A stretch of 64,000 nt of DNA, taken from Pseudoneurospora amorphoporcata. Taxonomy: Eukaryota > Ascomycota > Sordariomycetes > Sordariales > Sordariaceae. Of this stretch, positions 43,484 through 55,649 are shown in pieces. The translations under genes and the position numbers were made by a program. The notes below the pieces were generated by a model, which saw only the letters and a list, made by a program, of their open reading frames with translations, was not told where the DNA came from and ran no database searches. The stretch lies in assembly GCA_033297205.1 (NCBI GenBank), contig MU859148.1, positions 1-64,000 of the forward strand. Direction: 5' to 3'. The stretch's first letter is position 1; each line of letters starts with the position of its first letter.

Positions 43484-43849
43484 TGTTCAGTTTAGGTGAA
43501 TGCTATGTGAAACTGAATGGTTTGGAGTCGGTGGTTGGGTTCAAGTGGGCGTGTGCGACGCGCCCCGAGAGAGTGGCCCGCGCAGCTGTGGAGGAAGGGG
43601 CCGAAAGCGCGAGACTTGTCGCGGAAAGGGCAGAAAGACGATCGCCGTTGATTCCTCAAGATGCGCCATTGGAACAGTGCTGGTTTACTGGCGAAGGGCG
43701 CCTCGACGAAGCTTGTCGGTCGCCATGTCGTAATGTGTTTCGAGTGATGATTGCTTGTGGGTTGATGGTTAAGTTGGCGCCGTGCTGGTTATTCAGCGTG
43801 TCGACACTTAGGTATAAACTAACGCCAAGGCGGGAAAATGTCGGCCGAT

Positions 43850-44080
43850 TAATAAATTATGCATAATACATAACAGTGGCGATAAGATCAGTTTGATAAG
43901 ATTACAAGCTGTATATTTTATAATATAGTTATATTTTAGTCAAAAATTAAATAATAAAATGAAAAAAAACTTATTTAGTACTTATGCTACCCTCTATAAT
44001 AACATTTAATTAACCTTTATATTATCTTGTTTATTTTCATATTATTATCCACCTTCTTTTCGTATTTGTAGCTTAGAGTC
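43850..44080. repeat. AT-rich patch
   Basis: About 230 bases of very AT-rich sequence between the divergent chromodomain and Pam17 genes. It may be a small RIP-decayed remnant. No inverted termini were seen. Confidence 0.45.
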
Positions 44081-44678
44081 TAGACTCTGTGGAGGTTCAG
44101 CGGTTGACCAAACGTTCACTTGGAGTATCCGGTCCCCTAACTAACTCTGTCGTGAAACATTGGACAGAACTATACTGTTGTCATGAGGATGACCAAGTCA
44201 TGTACCATTCCTTAATGCATGAGAGGCCCATGACTCTTCAAAGTCACCGTCTGTCTGCCTATTCCAATGATGGTAAATAACTGGAAGTTGACAACTCGGT
44301 GATGGTTTAATGTGCAAGATGCGCAGGGCTGTTATCTTATCTAACCTACCCCAGAGCTGCCCTGCTGCACAGCAAAGCCCCTGTACGTACCTACAGGTAG
44401 CTGCAGCGGCCATAGCCGCTAAAGACAGCCCACTGGCTCTTGCATCAACGCGAACTTTGTCGAAAGACCGTGGGTTTTCGTCACTGCATCCACCGACCTC
44501 GATTCTGCCCGTCCCCCCCCAATCCCCACCCCACCAAATTACGCACTTCGATCCATTGTTCAACCGGGACCTTAGGCTAGAGCTCTCAACTTTACACCAG
44601 ACCTCGAATCAAGACAATTCACATAGTCACGACTCGGCCGATTCCTCCGTCGAAACACACGCACCATACTTTTACACA

Positions 44679-45572
44679 ATGCTCAGCTCAACAGCAACAA
44701 CGATGCTCCGCGCAGGCGTTAGCCGGTCCCCGGGCGCCCTCCAGCCCATGTTCCTCCGCACCGCCGCCTGCACCTGCTCGCCCTTCTCCATGAATACCAT
44801 CAAGCTCCAACAACCGACTACCTCTGCGCGCCATCTCTCGACGACACCTTCTGCCCTCGTCTTCCGTTTCCGCGGCGCCCAACAACAAGCCCAGCAGCAG
44901 CTCCGCAGAGCTTCTTCTTCTTCTTCCTCCAGCACCAGCACCCGCCCGCGCTCCGATGCCGAGCTCGACGCCGACGCTGCCGAAGCCGCCGCTGCGGCGC
45001 AAGCAGCCGCCCACGCCGGGGAGCCCGTGCTGGACTGGAACACCTTCTTCAAGCTGCGCAAGACCAGGCGGAGGGTGCAGCTGGTCTTCAGCGTGATCAT
45101 GACGCTGGTGACGTCGGGAGCCGGCGGCGCGGTTCTGAGCACGGGTGTGGCCGACAGCATGGTGTCGCAGGTGCCGCTGGAGCCCATGTTTGCGATCGGT
45201 CTGATGACGGCCAGCTTCGGCGCGCTGGGCTGGCTGATGGGTCCTGGCATCGGCGGCATGGTGTTCAACGCGATGAAGAGCAAGTACAGAGGTCAGATGG
45301 CCATCAAGGAGGGCCAGTTCTTTGCGCGGATCAAGAAGCACCGTGTTGATCCCAGCGCTAGCTCTATGGGTAACCCTGGTATGTTTTCTCCATTTCGGAC
45401 TAAGAATTGGACAAGGCAGCTGCTGCGATTGAAAGAGTATGGATCAGCTGTGCTAACATGACTGCAATTAGTTCCCGATTTCTACGGCGAGAAGATCTCC
45501 AGCGTGGCTGGCTACAGACAATGGCTCAAGGACCAAAGGGCCTTCAACAAGAAGCGCACCACCTTTGTTTAA
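44679..45572 (+). CDS. pam17: Pam17, mitochondrial presequence translocase motor subunit
   Basis: Inner-membrane component of the TIM23-associated import motor. Two exons, 44679-45378 and 45472-45572 (intron with GTATGT donor and TGCTAACATG branch), 266 aa. The N-terminus is Arg/Ser-rich with RHLSTTPSAL, a presequence-like segment, then a poly-Ser run and an alanine-rich stretch. The Pam17 core starts at LDWNTFFKLRKTRRR, with two membrane helices (VQLVFSVIMTLVTSGAGGAV and PMFAIGLMTASFGALGWLMG), the loop between them, FARIKKHRVDPS, and after the intron VPDFYGEKI and YRQWLKDQRAFNKK at the C-terminus. The frame is open upstream to 44310, but the ATG at 44679 gives the family-like start. It converges with uba4, 305 bp apart. 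Confidence 0.95.
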
Positions 45573-45876
45573 TCGACATCGACAGGAAAACACTGAAATT
45601 GCGTTGTGCTCGACATCTGGGGAGCCGCGGAAGCTTGGAAGAAATGATGTGATGACGATGTCAGGCCGTGGTGATATGTACGAGTACAGATACCGCAGGG
45701 GCATTGATTGGAACCATGGGACTGGCTATGCTCTGTTATTAAAGAACCATTTTCTTGTCTTCCAATTGTCTTGGAGACTTTCTATTCTATATAGGTGTAC
45801 TTTGTATGTATGTCCAGAGGAACTCGTCATAGCAGACAATATGACCCATCTCCTCTGAAGACCAGATACCCTGCGA

Positions 45877-47417
45877 CTATAGATACGGAAAACTTGGATC
45901 AACCTGCTCCTTCCAAGCCTTCATTCCTCCAGCAATATCCACAATCTTTCTCTTCCCCCCTCTATCCAGCCCCATCTCCTTCAACTTTTCCACTGCCTCC
46001 TGCGAGTCCAACCCCCTTCTACAGACCACGTATATTGGGACGTTCTCGTCTCCACCACTATCCTCGATCTTCACCTCTGGCGGTAGAATATCCTCCACCT
46101 CGGGCGTCTCCCCACTCCGCTTCATCTGCGCGGCCTTACTCAACAACTTCCCAAACGGCACATTAACCGCTCCCTCAATGCTGCCAAAGCTAAAATGTTC
46201 CTTCTCTCTCGTATCCAGTACGACATACTTACCTTTTCCTTCTTCCTTGCCATGTTGCTGTACCGTCTCCACAAACTCCCTAGGCGAAATCCTCTCCTCC
46301 GCCGATAGTACTCCCTGCCCCGGCCCCGAACCCAACCCGCCACAAAAAAACTCGTAATCCGGTTCTCCCCTCTTCAACCCCTCCAGCGTCAACCGCGCCT
46401 GACTCCCCTCCCCACACGCAAAGCAGTTTTTCTTCCTCGGCGCCATCTTTAGCGCTCGGAACGTAAACGGCGACAAGAAAGAAGTAAGCGAATACGAGTA
46501 CAGCAACAGCGTTGGCTCAACCGGGTGTCTCGGTGTCCCTTTTTTTGACGGCGAAGCGTGAAGAGCAGAAGCCAAAATCTTGATGGCCTCCCCCGCCTGC
46601 GCCACACCCATCAATCCCACCACGGGGCCCAAAATGCCCGCCTCGCCGCACGAGAGCTGCGCGTTGGCCGGCGGCGGTTTCTTGAAGCAGCATCTGTAGC
46701 AAGGTGGGTAGGGCCCGCCTTCTAGCTGACCTTGCGGGGTGGGAGGGCAGTTGAGCACGATGATCTGCCCGGAGGTCTGCACGGAGGCGGCTGACACGAG
46801 GGGTTTCTCGAGGAGCACGCAGACGTCCGAGATGAGGTAGCGCGTGGCCGGGTTGTCGGTGCAGTCCAGGATGAGGTCGTACGGCGCGACGAGGTCGGCG
46901 GCGTTGAGGGGCGTGATGTGGCATTCGTGGGCCACGTAATTCGGGAGGGGATTGAGACCTTTCAGGTGGGTCATGAGGGAGGATACTTTGGGTTGTCCGA
47001 TGCGGGAGGTGGAATGGCCGACTTGGCGGTGCAGGTTGGACCGCTCAACCACGTCGCCGTCGACGAGGCCGATGGTGCCGATGCCGGCGCCGGCGAGGTA
47101 TTGTGCCGCTGGACAGCCGAGACCGCCGGCGCCGATGATGAGGACTTTGGCGTTTAGAAGACGGAGTTGGGCTGGGCGGATGTGTGTTAGTGACTAGCTA
47201 TGTTTGGTTTGTTTGTTTACTTTGGATCAGGGGTAATATTTGGTGGCCCAAAAAGTGACGTAGAGGGGGGAAAGGGCACACCTTCCTTGCCCATTCCGGG
47301 GACGATCATCTGGCGGGAGTATCGGTCGAGCTCCTCTTCTGTGAGAGGGCAACTCGTGTCCCGAGGGACAGAGCTATTTGAGCCATTTTGGCTTGAACTG
47401 GTTTCGCCACTGTTCAT
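45877..47417 (-). CDS. uba4: Uba4/MOCS3: E1-like adenylyltransferase and sulfurtransferase
   Basis: Activates the ubiquitin-like Urm1 for tRNA wobble-uridine thiolation and protein urmylation, and in fungi may also serve molybdopterin synthase. Two exons, 47417-47282 and 47171-45877 (110-bp intron, branch ACTAACA), 476 aa. Order: ELDRYSRQMIVPGMGKE; ThiF nucleotide loop VLIIGAGGLGCPAAQYLAGA; LVDGDVVERSNLHRQ; LILDCTDNPATRYLISD; zinc pairs in PCYRCCF and NCFACGEG; catalytic Cys in LSCGEAGILGPVVG; C-terminal rhodanese domain with DTREKEHFSFGSIEGAVNVP and active-site Cys in YVVCRRGLDSQ. All key residues are present. Start ATG 47417 follows GTGTTGTGTC-type leader and precedes a Ser-rich N-terminus. 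Cytosolic. Confidence 0.96.
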
Positions 47418-48106
47418 CGTGTTGTGTCGAGGAAAGAAACTTTGAACGTTGGAGGAATGTGATAAAAGTCGCCGGTTAGGTATCGTGTCAGTGATAGCGA
47501 ATGCGGGGCAGCTACCTATCGTGACATGTATCAATCAAAGAGCTTCCAGATTCGTTTCCATTGTGGTTGACGATTGCCTAGAGGTAGTTGATTCAACAAA
47601 GCTTCCAATGCTCAGACAGTGTCAAGCTCCACATCGAACCTCTAGACTACTCCTTCACAGTCTGCCCTCATCGCGTTCGGCTTTCCCGTCTTTTAGATGA
47701 ACTTGATGAACAAAAAGGAAACAACGAAGCCATAGGGCTGAATCAACCCCACGGAATGACCACTGCAGTCACTTCTTGGCACACAGCTCGGTCCCCTGTA
47801 GCGGAGGCGTAGGCGGTGAGGATTTTCTTGCACGTTCACGCCCTGGCGTTATCGATTAGCGGCTCCACTCAAAAAGTCAATTCTGCCTGCCCATCACTCA
47901 ATCCTGGTGAGCAAACGATTTGTGGTCAATCGAGGTCCCGCGCGCGCGTGGTTCAACTCCATCCAGTCCCCATCTTCTCCTTGAAACCAGCCAGCATCTA
48001 TCTACAAGTACATCATCGACTCTTGAATCACCTCGCGCGCGCCTACCCCCCAACACACCCTGAATCGATTGAGATCAGAGTTCAACCTGAAGAAACACAA
48101 TCATCA

Positions 48107-48336
48107 TGGTACGTCCTCCTTGTACCAACCACCACTACAGTCCCATTCCCATTCCTCCTGCGGGGGGGGGGGGGGGGGGGCGGGGGGCTCGGGGGGGGGG
48201 GGGGCGGGGGGGGGGTGTGTNNNNNNNNNNCCCAAACAACCCTTTATCTTTTTTTTTATTTTTTAAACCTTTATAAAAAAAATAATCATGGTTCGGCCCC
48301 CGTTTAACAACCCCCCCCACAGGCCCATTCCCATTC

Positions 48337-48367
<31 letters not shown>

Positions 48368-48378
48368 AAAAAAAAGCC
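48107..48378. other. assembly gap with low-complexity, duplicated flanks
   Basis: Ten N at 48221-48230. The left flank is a long G run and the right flank a long C run followed by an A run (48358-48375). The two sides carry degraded versions of the same text: AATCATCATGGTACGTCCTCC... with CCCATTCCCATTCC at 48096-48152, and AATCATGGTTCGGCCCCC... with CCCATTCCCATTCC at 48286-48338. This points to homopolymer-rich, poor-quality reads being placed twice. Confidence 0.85.
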
Positions 48379-48424
48379 AGTCGCCGCTGCCATAGCCATC
48401 ACCAAACATCCCTCCCCCCTCCCC

Positions 48425-49129
48425 ATGGACCTCACAACTAATCCAAGTTCCCAACAGGCCCCAACAGCCCCCACCCCCGGCAAGCGCCTCTCCGCCCGCG
48501 AAAAAGCTCTCAAGCGCCTCGCCGACCCTTTGCTACCACGCAAGCTCCACCGCGAAAACAACGTAGTGTCCGACTCCTTCATCGACTCGAAAAAAGACAA
48601 GCGCACCATAAAACACAACGCCTTTGTATCCCGGATCGCCAAGGCCACGCCTGGGTCCGGAAAAATCAACAAGAAACGCAGGCGTCCCTCGAAGAAGCTC
48701 GTCGCCAGTCTTGAGAGTCTGGGCGATGTCCTTGGGGAGATTAGCGACGAAATGCGCGAGGATCAGGAGAGTGGCAAGACGATGGATAAGATGCAGGAGG
48801 CGATGGGGAGGGTTAGGCACAAGAGTTTGAAGACGAGACCGGGCGCGCTGAAGAGGAAGGAGAAGGTGGTCAAGACGGAGATGGATCGGTTTGGAAGGAG
48901 TCTGGCGCAGTTGGCTACGGTTAAGGAGGCTCCTGGACAGGCTGCGGTGGCGGCGCCGGTGATGGAGGTTGAGCAGCAGCAGACGACACAGGGACGGGCG
49001 ACACAGACGGCGACGACAACGCAACAACAACAACAACAACCGGTGACGACGAATAGGTGGGCGGTGCTGAGGGGGTTTATCTCTGCTACGATGGAGCAGA
49101 ACCCTGCTTTCTTGGGGAAGACGGCTTGA
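48425..49129 (+). CDS. Slx9-like ribosome biogenesis factor
   Basis: 234 aa from ATG 48425. The plan fits the Slx9 family that helps export and maturation of small-subunit pre-ribosomes: basic N-terminus LSAREKALKRLADPLLPRK, KHNAFVSRIAKATPG, KINKKRRRPSKKLVASLESL, then KSLKTRPGALKRKEKVVKTEMDRFGRSLAQL written here in two pieces around KRKEK, and a short conserved end RWAVLRGFISATMEQNP. A low-complexity Gln/Thr stretch precedes the end. The true start may lie upstream: an ATG followed by GTACGT at 48106 could be a three-base first exon whose intron contains the gap, joining near CCAGTCGCCGCTGCC (48376). The gap prevents a decision. Nucleolar role inferred from family. Confidence 0.75.
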   Translation: MDLTTNPSSQQAPTAPTPGKRLSAREKALKRLADPLLPRKLHRENNVVSDSFIDSKKDKRTIKHNAFVSRIAKATPGSGKINKKRRRPSKKLVASLESLGDVLGEISDEMREDQESGKTMDKMQEAMGRVRHKSLKTRPGALKRKEKVVKTEMDRFGRSLAQLATVKEAPGQAAVAAPVMEVEQQQTTQGRATQTATTTQQQQQQPVTTNRWAVLRGFISATMEQNPAFLGKTA

Positions 49130-49944
49130 TCCGTCAATGTCGAATGTTCCTGGTCTTTTTGCTTTCACTTTGTTGCTGGGTTTCTGGCGTTCGAGAGGCA
49201 TATGTGCACCAATTCTGTTCATTTTATTTATCCTTCAGTGTCTGAATCGATTGGGAGGTGTATATCCCTTTGTTTCAGCTTGCTCGATTCGCTACAAGTG
49301 AAACGTTGTTGCTACCTAAAGGAGGATGCGAGATATGGAAGAGTCATGAGGACTGCTATAAGTAAATGGGTACAGAGATCCAAAAGAAAGAAAAAAGAAG
49401 GGGGTCACGTTTGTAAGCCATATACGCACGCCTGAAAATAGCCCACAATGCCATAATGCAAATATCCCCTCGTATGCTAGATACCATGGACTTCGAACGT
49501 CTCAGCACTTGCAAGCTCTCGAAGCCGGGGCGGAGGCCATCCGCTTGAAATATCATGCAAGTTTTTTTCTGTAAAGCCACCGCAGCGAAAACCATTATGC
49601 GCGGTGCCGTGTTTGTCACCGCACCTGGCTTGAATCCTAACGCCTGTGAACGCCTCTTCGCTGTCAGTTTGACGCCGCGCTTTGTGCTGATGACTCCTTC
49701 AGTGAGAATGGTTCATCTCCAAAAAAAGAGTTTCCCCGTTGCACGCACTGTTGCACGCAGTGGTGCGGGAATATCGCCAGTGAAAGGTTCCATGATCCAG
49801 CCTTCTTCCAACGGGGATGCGCACTCTCGTCAAAGGGTATCCCTACACTTCTTGTTTTCTTTGCCTGTGTGGTTCCGAGACAGGGCGGATATCATCTGTC
49901 CAACACACACAATCAACAAACAGCCAATCTAGCTGGTCGCACTA
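49130..49944. other. 815-bp spacer between convergent genes
   Basis: Lies between the 3' ends of the Slx9-like and NEDD8-protease genes. Frames up to 125 codons without features. Presumably both 3'UTRs. Confidence 0.45.
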
Positions 49945-50819
49945 CTACTCAATGCGGGGCGGTGTCTTTGACGATCCGGATTTCGACGACGTCGACATAG
50001 GGCTCAAACTCCGTCTCCTCTCGCCCTCCTTCCGTAACGACTCGATAATCTGCATCATCTCCTTGCGGCCGCCCGAGCTGTCGATCACCTTGTTTGCCAT
50101 GGACATGGACACTTTCTCGTTCGAGTTGGCGTTGAGCAGCCTCTTGATGAGGAGGTGGCGCATCACGATGCAGACGTAGACGCCGCAGTCGCTGTTGTTG
50201 CCCTGCTGGGGCGAGTCCTCCATCTGGTGGAACCGCAGTGAGAGGCCGAGCACCCGGCCGAGACGTTCCGTACACTTTTGGGCTTCGTAAAAGTTGGCAC
50301 CACCGAGCGAGTCGTAGTGGAACGCAACACGGTCGATGACCGACACGACGAGGAGCGACCAATGGGAACCGCCGTCGGCGCGCTCGCGGTCCCGGCTGTC
50401 GTTGACGGGTAGGAAGATGTGCGTTGTTTTTCTGAAGTCTGGCAGTGCGCTGCCGATGCTCTTGAGGTCGATGGCTTGCATAAGTAGGAACGTTATGCTA
50501 GGTCGTAGAAGGACGATGTGGGCGCGCGGGTACTTGGGGAGGACCTCTCTCTCGAGCCATCTAGAGTATGCATGTCAGATGTAGGACGAAGGGGGAGGAA
50601 AAGTAATGGCATGCGTAAAGGAACATACTCTTCCCAAAAGGCAATGTTCTATAAACAGGTTAGCGACCAACAGTGACCACGACATGGGGAGAAACATACG
50701 TTATCGGTAAGCCAATCATACTTGAGCGAGACGATATCGTCACTCGTCACTAATCACCCCCAAGTCAGATCGAGGTCAACAGACATGTGCCAGACCGATC
50801 CACCTACGGAGAATGTCAT
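49945..50819 (-). CDS. DEN1/SENP8-type NEDD8-specific cysteine protease
   Basis: C48-family (Ulp1-like) protease that matures or removes NEDD8 and so tunes cullin ligases. Four exons: 50819-50804, 50749-50700, 50648-50629 and 50560-49945, 233 aa; introns are 54, 51 and 68 bp. The short exons read MTFSVVTSDDIVSLKYDW|LTDN|NIAFWEEWLER, with the family's WL-DN and I-F-EWLE words. Catalytic set: His95 (GGSHWSLLVVS), Asp112 (HYDS), Gln148 and Cys154 (QQGNNSDCGVYVC). The C-terminal about 40 residues are Ser/Arg-rich. The exon structure, including exons of 16 and 20 bases, is deduced from splice sites and phase, all consistent. Aspergillus DenA is the nearest named relative in plan; SUMO-specific Ulp1/2 proteins are usually much longer. 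Confidence 0.9.
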
Positions 50820-53800
50820 GGTAGGAGAGATAGGGTTTTGAAGGTGTGAGCTAAGCAAAGTATTGTTGTTGTTAGCCAAAGGCTTCTCCGGCATCCTACA
50901 GGCAGGGGCGACCAATGTGAATAGCTCGACATTCTCTTTCTTGTATCAGCCGGCAACTGGCCGCGAATTGCAATCAGAAGCTGTCGTCTCCGTGGCGCTC
51001 TGGCAAAGGCGGCTACTACTCGGTCACTCCAGACCGAGGTAGCACAACCCCGGCGCCAAAACCAGCCTCAGCTTGCTTGTGGTCGCCCTCTGACCATGGA
51101 CCTCCAGAACTTATAAAACGCACGGGACGGAGCGCGGGCTGCTCACCGAATCTCCAAAGTGTTTTGTGATTTTCCGCCGGAAGCCTGGCATTGTGATTTA
51201 TCGGTTTTTCGGAAAACCGCAGGAACGGAATGGAGCGGGTTAGGGTATCGAAAGAACGGGATCTAGATCGCTGGTATCGCGGGAACGAATATCGGTGTCG
51301 CTAATTGGGTCGGAGCCTTGTAATGTACAGTAAAAACTTGTAGAGGTTGTTATCGTCGTTGGAACGTCTTCTTGGTGAGGTTGGTTGAATTAGCCGTTGT
51401 TGTTCGTATCAGTTTCTGTTCGCTGTCTGGGGCTTCGGAAGTGCCAATTGCGACTGGGAATCGGACGAAGTGCAACGACGATGAAAGTCAGAGAGGGTTG
51501 CGAGTTACCGGGTTGTCGTCTTTCGAATGTTGCCACAGAGACAGACACTGGCTCCCAACACGCGCGCAGGAATCGGAACACTGGAAAGTCGGTTGAAAGA
51601 ATGAAGGATACCTACCACTTCAGACCGGGGACTTGGTTGAGGAAAAGGCTAGCGGGAACGATCGATGCAGTTCCATTGGTGGAAGACCTGCCTGCCCGCG
51701 CCCCGCGCTGCAATAGTTGCATGTGGTACCTTGGGTTCCCACTTGGTCGAGGGTTTAATGACTGCTAAGAACTACACCTATTTTGTGTGCACGTGCTAAC
51801 AGTCCTACTATCCGGTGTCCCTTGACAAGGCCCATCCGACCCGTCAGTGCTTGCAGTCAATAGCGCCGGCCTAACGCCGACATCACGGGAGTTGACTGAC
51901 GTCTACCCTCAAGAAACAATGTGGACAACGGACATTACACAATCATCATGGGTGGCCATTTTGTTCTAGACATGTGACTGTTTTTATACCGGTCTCCGAG
52001 GAGTGAAGAATGATACCTACTCGGTGGTGGTTGAGGTTGGTGGAGTTCCCTGCGGTTCCTGCCCTGTCCCTTGACTTTCCTACACGGAGGCTCTTTCCCA
52101 AAGTCATTCTCGTGATGAGCAACCTGGATACTCGAATTGGTCGAACCTGGGACACGCTAAAATCTGCGAGACTGCGTTGGCAAAGGCAGCCGAACGTGTT
52201 AAAGGTCACTTCACGATGGCTGAGCTAAAGACGTCATTGGGCGAAAGTGCCGTGAATCACTGAATCTGCATGTGCAGATCGACGCCAAGACCTGTTCGGT
52301 AAGGACCGCCCAACTCATCGTCCACCTTCCCGTCAGAATCACAGTGGATCACGTCGAAACTCAAGATCATGCCCTTTTTCAACAACGGACTCGAAAGTTC
52401 TCGACGGTTTGTTTGCTTCGAGGATGGTTTTTACCAGTTCGTGGTTCTCGAGGTTCAAGGCCCCATCTTCCGCCGAAGATGACGTCCCCAGTGGCGACCA
52501 GATCAGCACTGCCACCATTGCTTGCGTCTGACATTGAGGCTCATCTCAACCATATGACCCATTTGGGACGAACCTCATCTTCTTCATACTAAACTCGAGT
52601 CATGGCAGTTACCGTGTTCGAGCGAGTCTAGATATCGAAGCTTTTTACCGCCTAGCATCGGAAAACCGCAAAGTGGTCGATGTGACCCTTGGAGCTTTGG
52701 CTATGGCGTGACTAACACTCCCGGTCAGCCTATTTCAGGCTTGAACCTCAATACCGGTAGGGCTGTTGGCAGGATGCCCGGTTATAGCGGGCATTGACTT
52801 TGATACGCGGACAGAGCCGCATACGCTCTTGAGGCGCCCTTCGGGTACTGTACACAGCGACTATTCTTTGTCCGCGTGCGAGTGTTGTCCACGCCGGTCA
52901 ACTTTTCGGGGAAACAAAAAGCGGACATCTGCGCTAGGTGTGTAGGGAACGAAGGAGACAGAGGCGCCGTGGCGTTCAAGTCGAAAGTTGAGACGAAAAG
53001 CATCTTGAATGTTGATTCATTCCTGTGTTCAAAGATGGCTATTAGAATAGTCCCTCAGACAGTGACCGGGCAAGGTTGCCGACCACCGGCATCAAGTGAA
53101 TGGAAGCATTGCATATATGCGGCGCCGGAAGCCCGGTGAACCATTAAATGGACATCAATGCTTGCCGCGGCGTGAAATTCTGCCTCTCGTCAAGTACTCA
53201 CCTGCTATCTCTCCTCAGATAATCGCCTATAGGAATTAAGCATTAATATGCTTCCCTTCCCCGACTTCCAACCGCCTCCAATAATCATCGCCAAACACAA
53301 GTCAGAATACGCCCCTGATTCCAGAAAATCAGCGACCGACCCTTATTAAAACTACAAAAATGAGACAGACCCAAGCCGGCATTGGCATCCGCGCGATGAC
53401 CCTTTCTTCTGTTCATCGTCACGCCAGCAGCATGGCCGCGATGATGAAAGCCACAGCCTCGAGGATCAGGCCCGACATGAAACTCCCGGCCCAAAACACC
53501 ACCAGCATCAGTCTGAACAAAAGCAGATTCAACGCCATTCTTAGTATCAAAACTAGAAGAGGCCTCCTTTCCCGCCAGGAAAAATGCTCCTCTCTCCCAC
53601 CATTCTCATATCGATACCTCCATGCCATCACTATCAACCACCCGCCTGCATCCATTTACGGTTATAATGCTACGGTACCAAACACGTTCAGCCCGAAACA
53701 AAAAGGTTTACTACACTGAGGACAAGGACGAGGTTCAAAAGACGATGGACTACAATGAAAACGAACGTGCAGACGGTGCAGGAGACGGTAGTACCAAAGA

Positions 53801-55649
53801 GGAGCATGCGAAGGAAAACGTGGAGGAGGACAACAGCAGGGGAAAAGAGGATTAGGGGTTCTCGTTTCGGTCTCTACCCATGTTTCTGGGTGGCGGTCCT
53901 TTTTAGTATTTGTTGTGTTGATCGGAGCAGCATGGGTAGTTGGGACTTTTCCAGGAATGAAGGCAAATAGTTTCTGAGGGGGCATGGCATTATAATGATG
54001 AAACCTGAAATTTCGTTACTTGGCTTCATGAAGTTTCATAACACATCGCTACTTCACGTGTACACGAAGGCAAGGAAGGAGGTAGTTCTACACAGGCAAG
54101 CTTCAGAGATCCACCTTCCACTTTGCTAGGTTCTAACGCCGTTTTGCTCTAGAACAAAAACGAAACACTGCTTCACACTCATCCGAATTCGGTCCCCGGA
54201 CTCGCAATATTTGCTAACCTTACAACATTTCCTTTCCGGTAAATCTCACAGCTGTATCCAAGCTGCAAATTTGCAGAACGATTCACTACTCCACCAGCTC
54301 GCCCGCCGTTCGAATCTTTGAAGGATTAAGCCATGCCTTCGCTCTACTTTTTGCAATTACCTTGATATAACTGACTAACCCCTGGAACCACCGAAAGTCT
54401 TTATGTACCAAGCTGAGATGGGATGATATTCTTGGTGGACACCAAAGTCCACAGGCACCCGTTGAGCCATCAGACAATTGGAAAAATTACGCCACCGCAC
54501 AAAAGTATCAAATAGGAGTAATCGAGTATACAGGCTTTATTATCATGCCCCGATTCCGGAAGGGGCCTCATTTTCATGAAATATCGTCAGAACCTACTCA
54601 AAAACTTGAGTGTCTGTTGGAGGTCAGAAGGTTACCCGACCCATACTTTATCCCTTCTGTGTGCAATCCAACAGATGTAGGCAAGTGCATCGAGCGCGGT
54701 GCTTTTGCACAGTCCCCAAGGAATTAGAGAGGTGACAATAAGCATACTTGAACTCATCCACAAAAGAGGACAGAAAAAATCGCTTGTGCAAACTCTCAAC
54801 GACGGTACGCTTTCGCTATTGACCAAGACGCGCAGGTTTGGCTACACGAGCGTTAGGAACGTAGACAACATCAGAACTTACCTCTATCATGCGAATCACA
54901 GGCATATTGCAACAATTGGAATTTACAAGCCAATGTAAATGTATGAATGACCTGGAAATTTTAATACCGGCTGCGGTGGTAGCACTGAGGTTGTGTACCT
55001 CTACGTACGGCAGGTATGCAGGGAGATAAGGTAGCACAGTAAGGTAACTTCCCGCACAATACCTGAGCCTGATCATGAAGGACCAGGGTCCACCGAAGCT
55101 GGGCATTTTCTTCTGTTAATTCACCAGCCCACCTTTCGCGCTCTTCCTCCTTCACACAAACACAGTACAGCACTCGCCCTCACCGAGTCCGAGATTTCAA
55201 GTCACCTTGAGAAACATCGAAGCAATACAATCGCGCTCATCGCGGGCACAACCGCCTGAAGCATCCGGCGCTCATCTGTTGCTTTTGCTGTCTGATCAAG
55301 CCGCAACATTTGATTGCCCTGGTAAGTCCATCATGAGATGAGGTTAACGTGACAGCGTCGCCATACTGCTCTCGACACCCTTGCCGATCATGGCCTACCC
55401 TTCCCTCCCTTCCCTCTCCGATGTAGCTGGGCAAACGATAATCGCCGTCTCTCCCATCGCACACTTCTGCAGACGCGGCAGCTGACTGGTGTAAAGCTCA
55501 GTAATCTCTCTCAAGCAACATCTCGTCGTTCGAGTTGAGCACCCGACAACAAGCGTTTTGGGCCCCTTCCTTTTTCCTTCCTCTCCAGTCTGCAAGTTCA
55601 ACTGGAAATCACCACAACCACTTGCCCAGTGGCAAGCACCCTTTCAGCG
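50820..55649. other. 4.8 kb gene-poor region
   Basis: The first few hundred bases are the promoter side of the NEDD8-protease gene. From about 51.3 to 55.1 kb, frames up to 123 codons occur on both strands without domains, splice-supported models or RNA genes that I can recognise. A minus frame at 53419-53655 has two hydrophobic stretches but no other support. From about 55.2 kb the sequence becomes CT-rich with a GTAAGTCC near 55322, likely the leader and possible 5'UTR intron of the next gene. Confidence 0.4.

Noticed and set aside
47816..48307. 163-codon frame running through the N gap
   Set aside because: It spans unknown bases and G-homopolymers, so the reading is an artefact.
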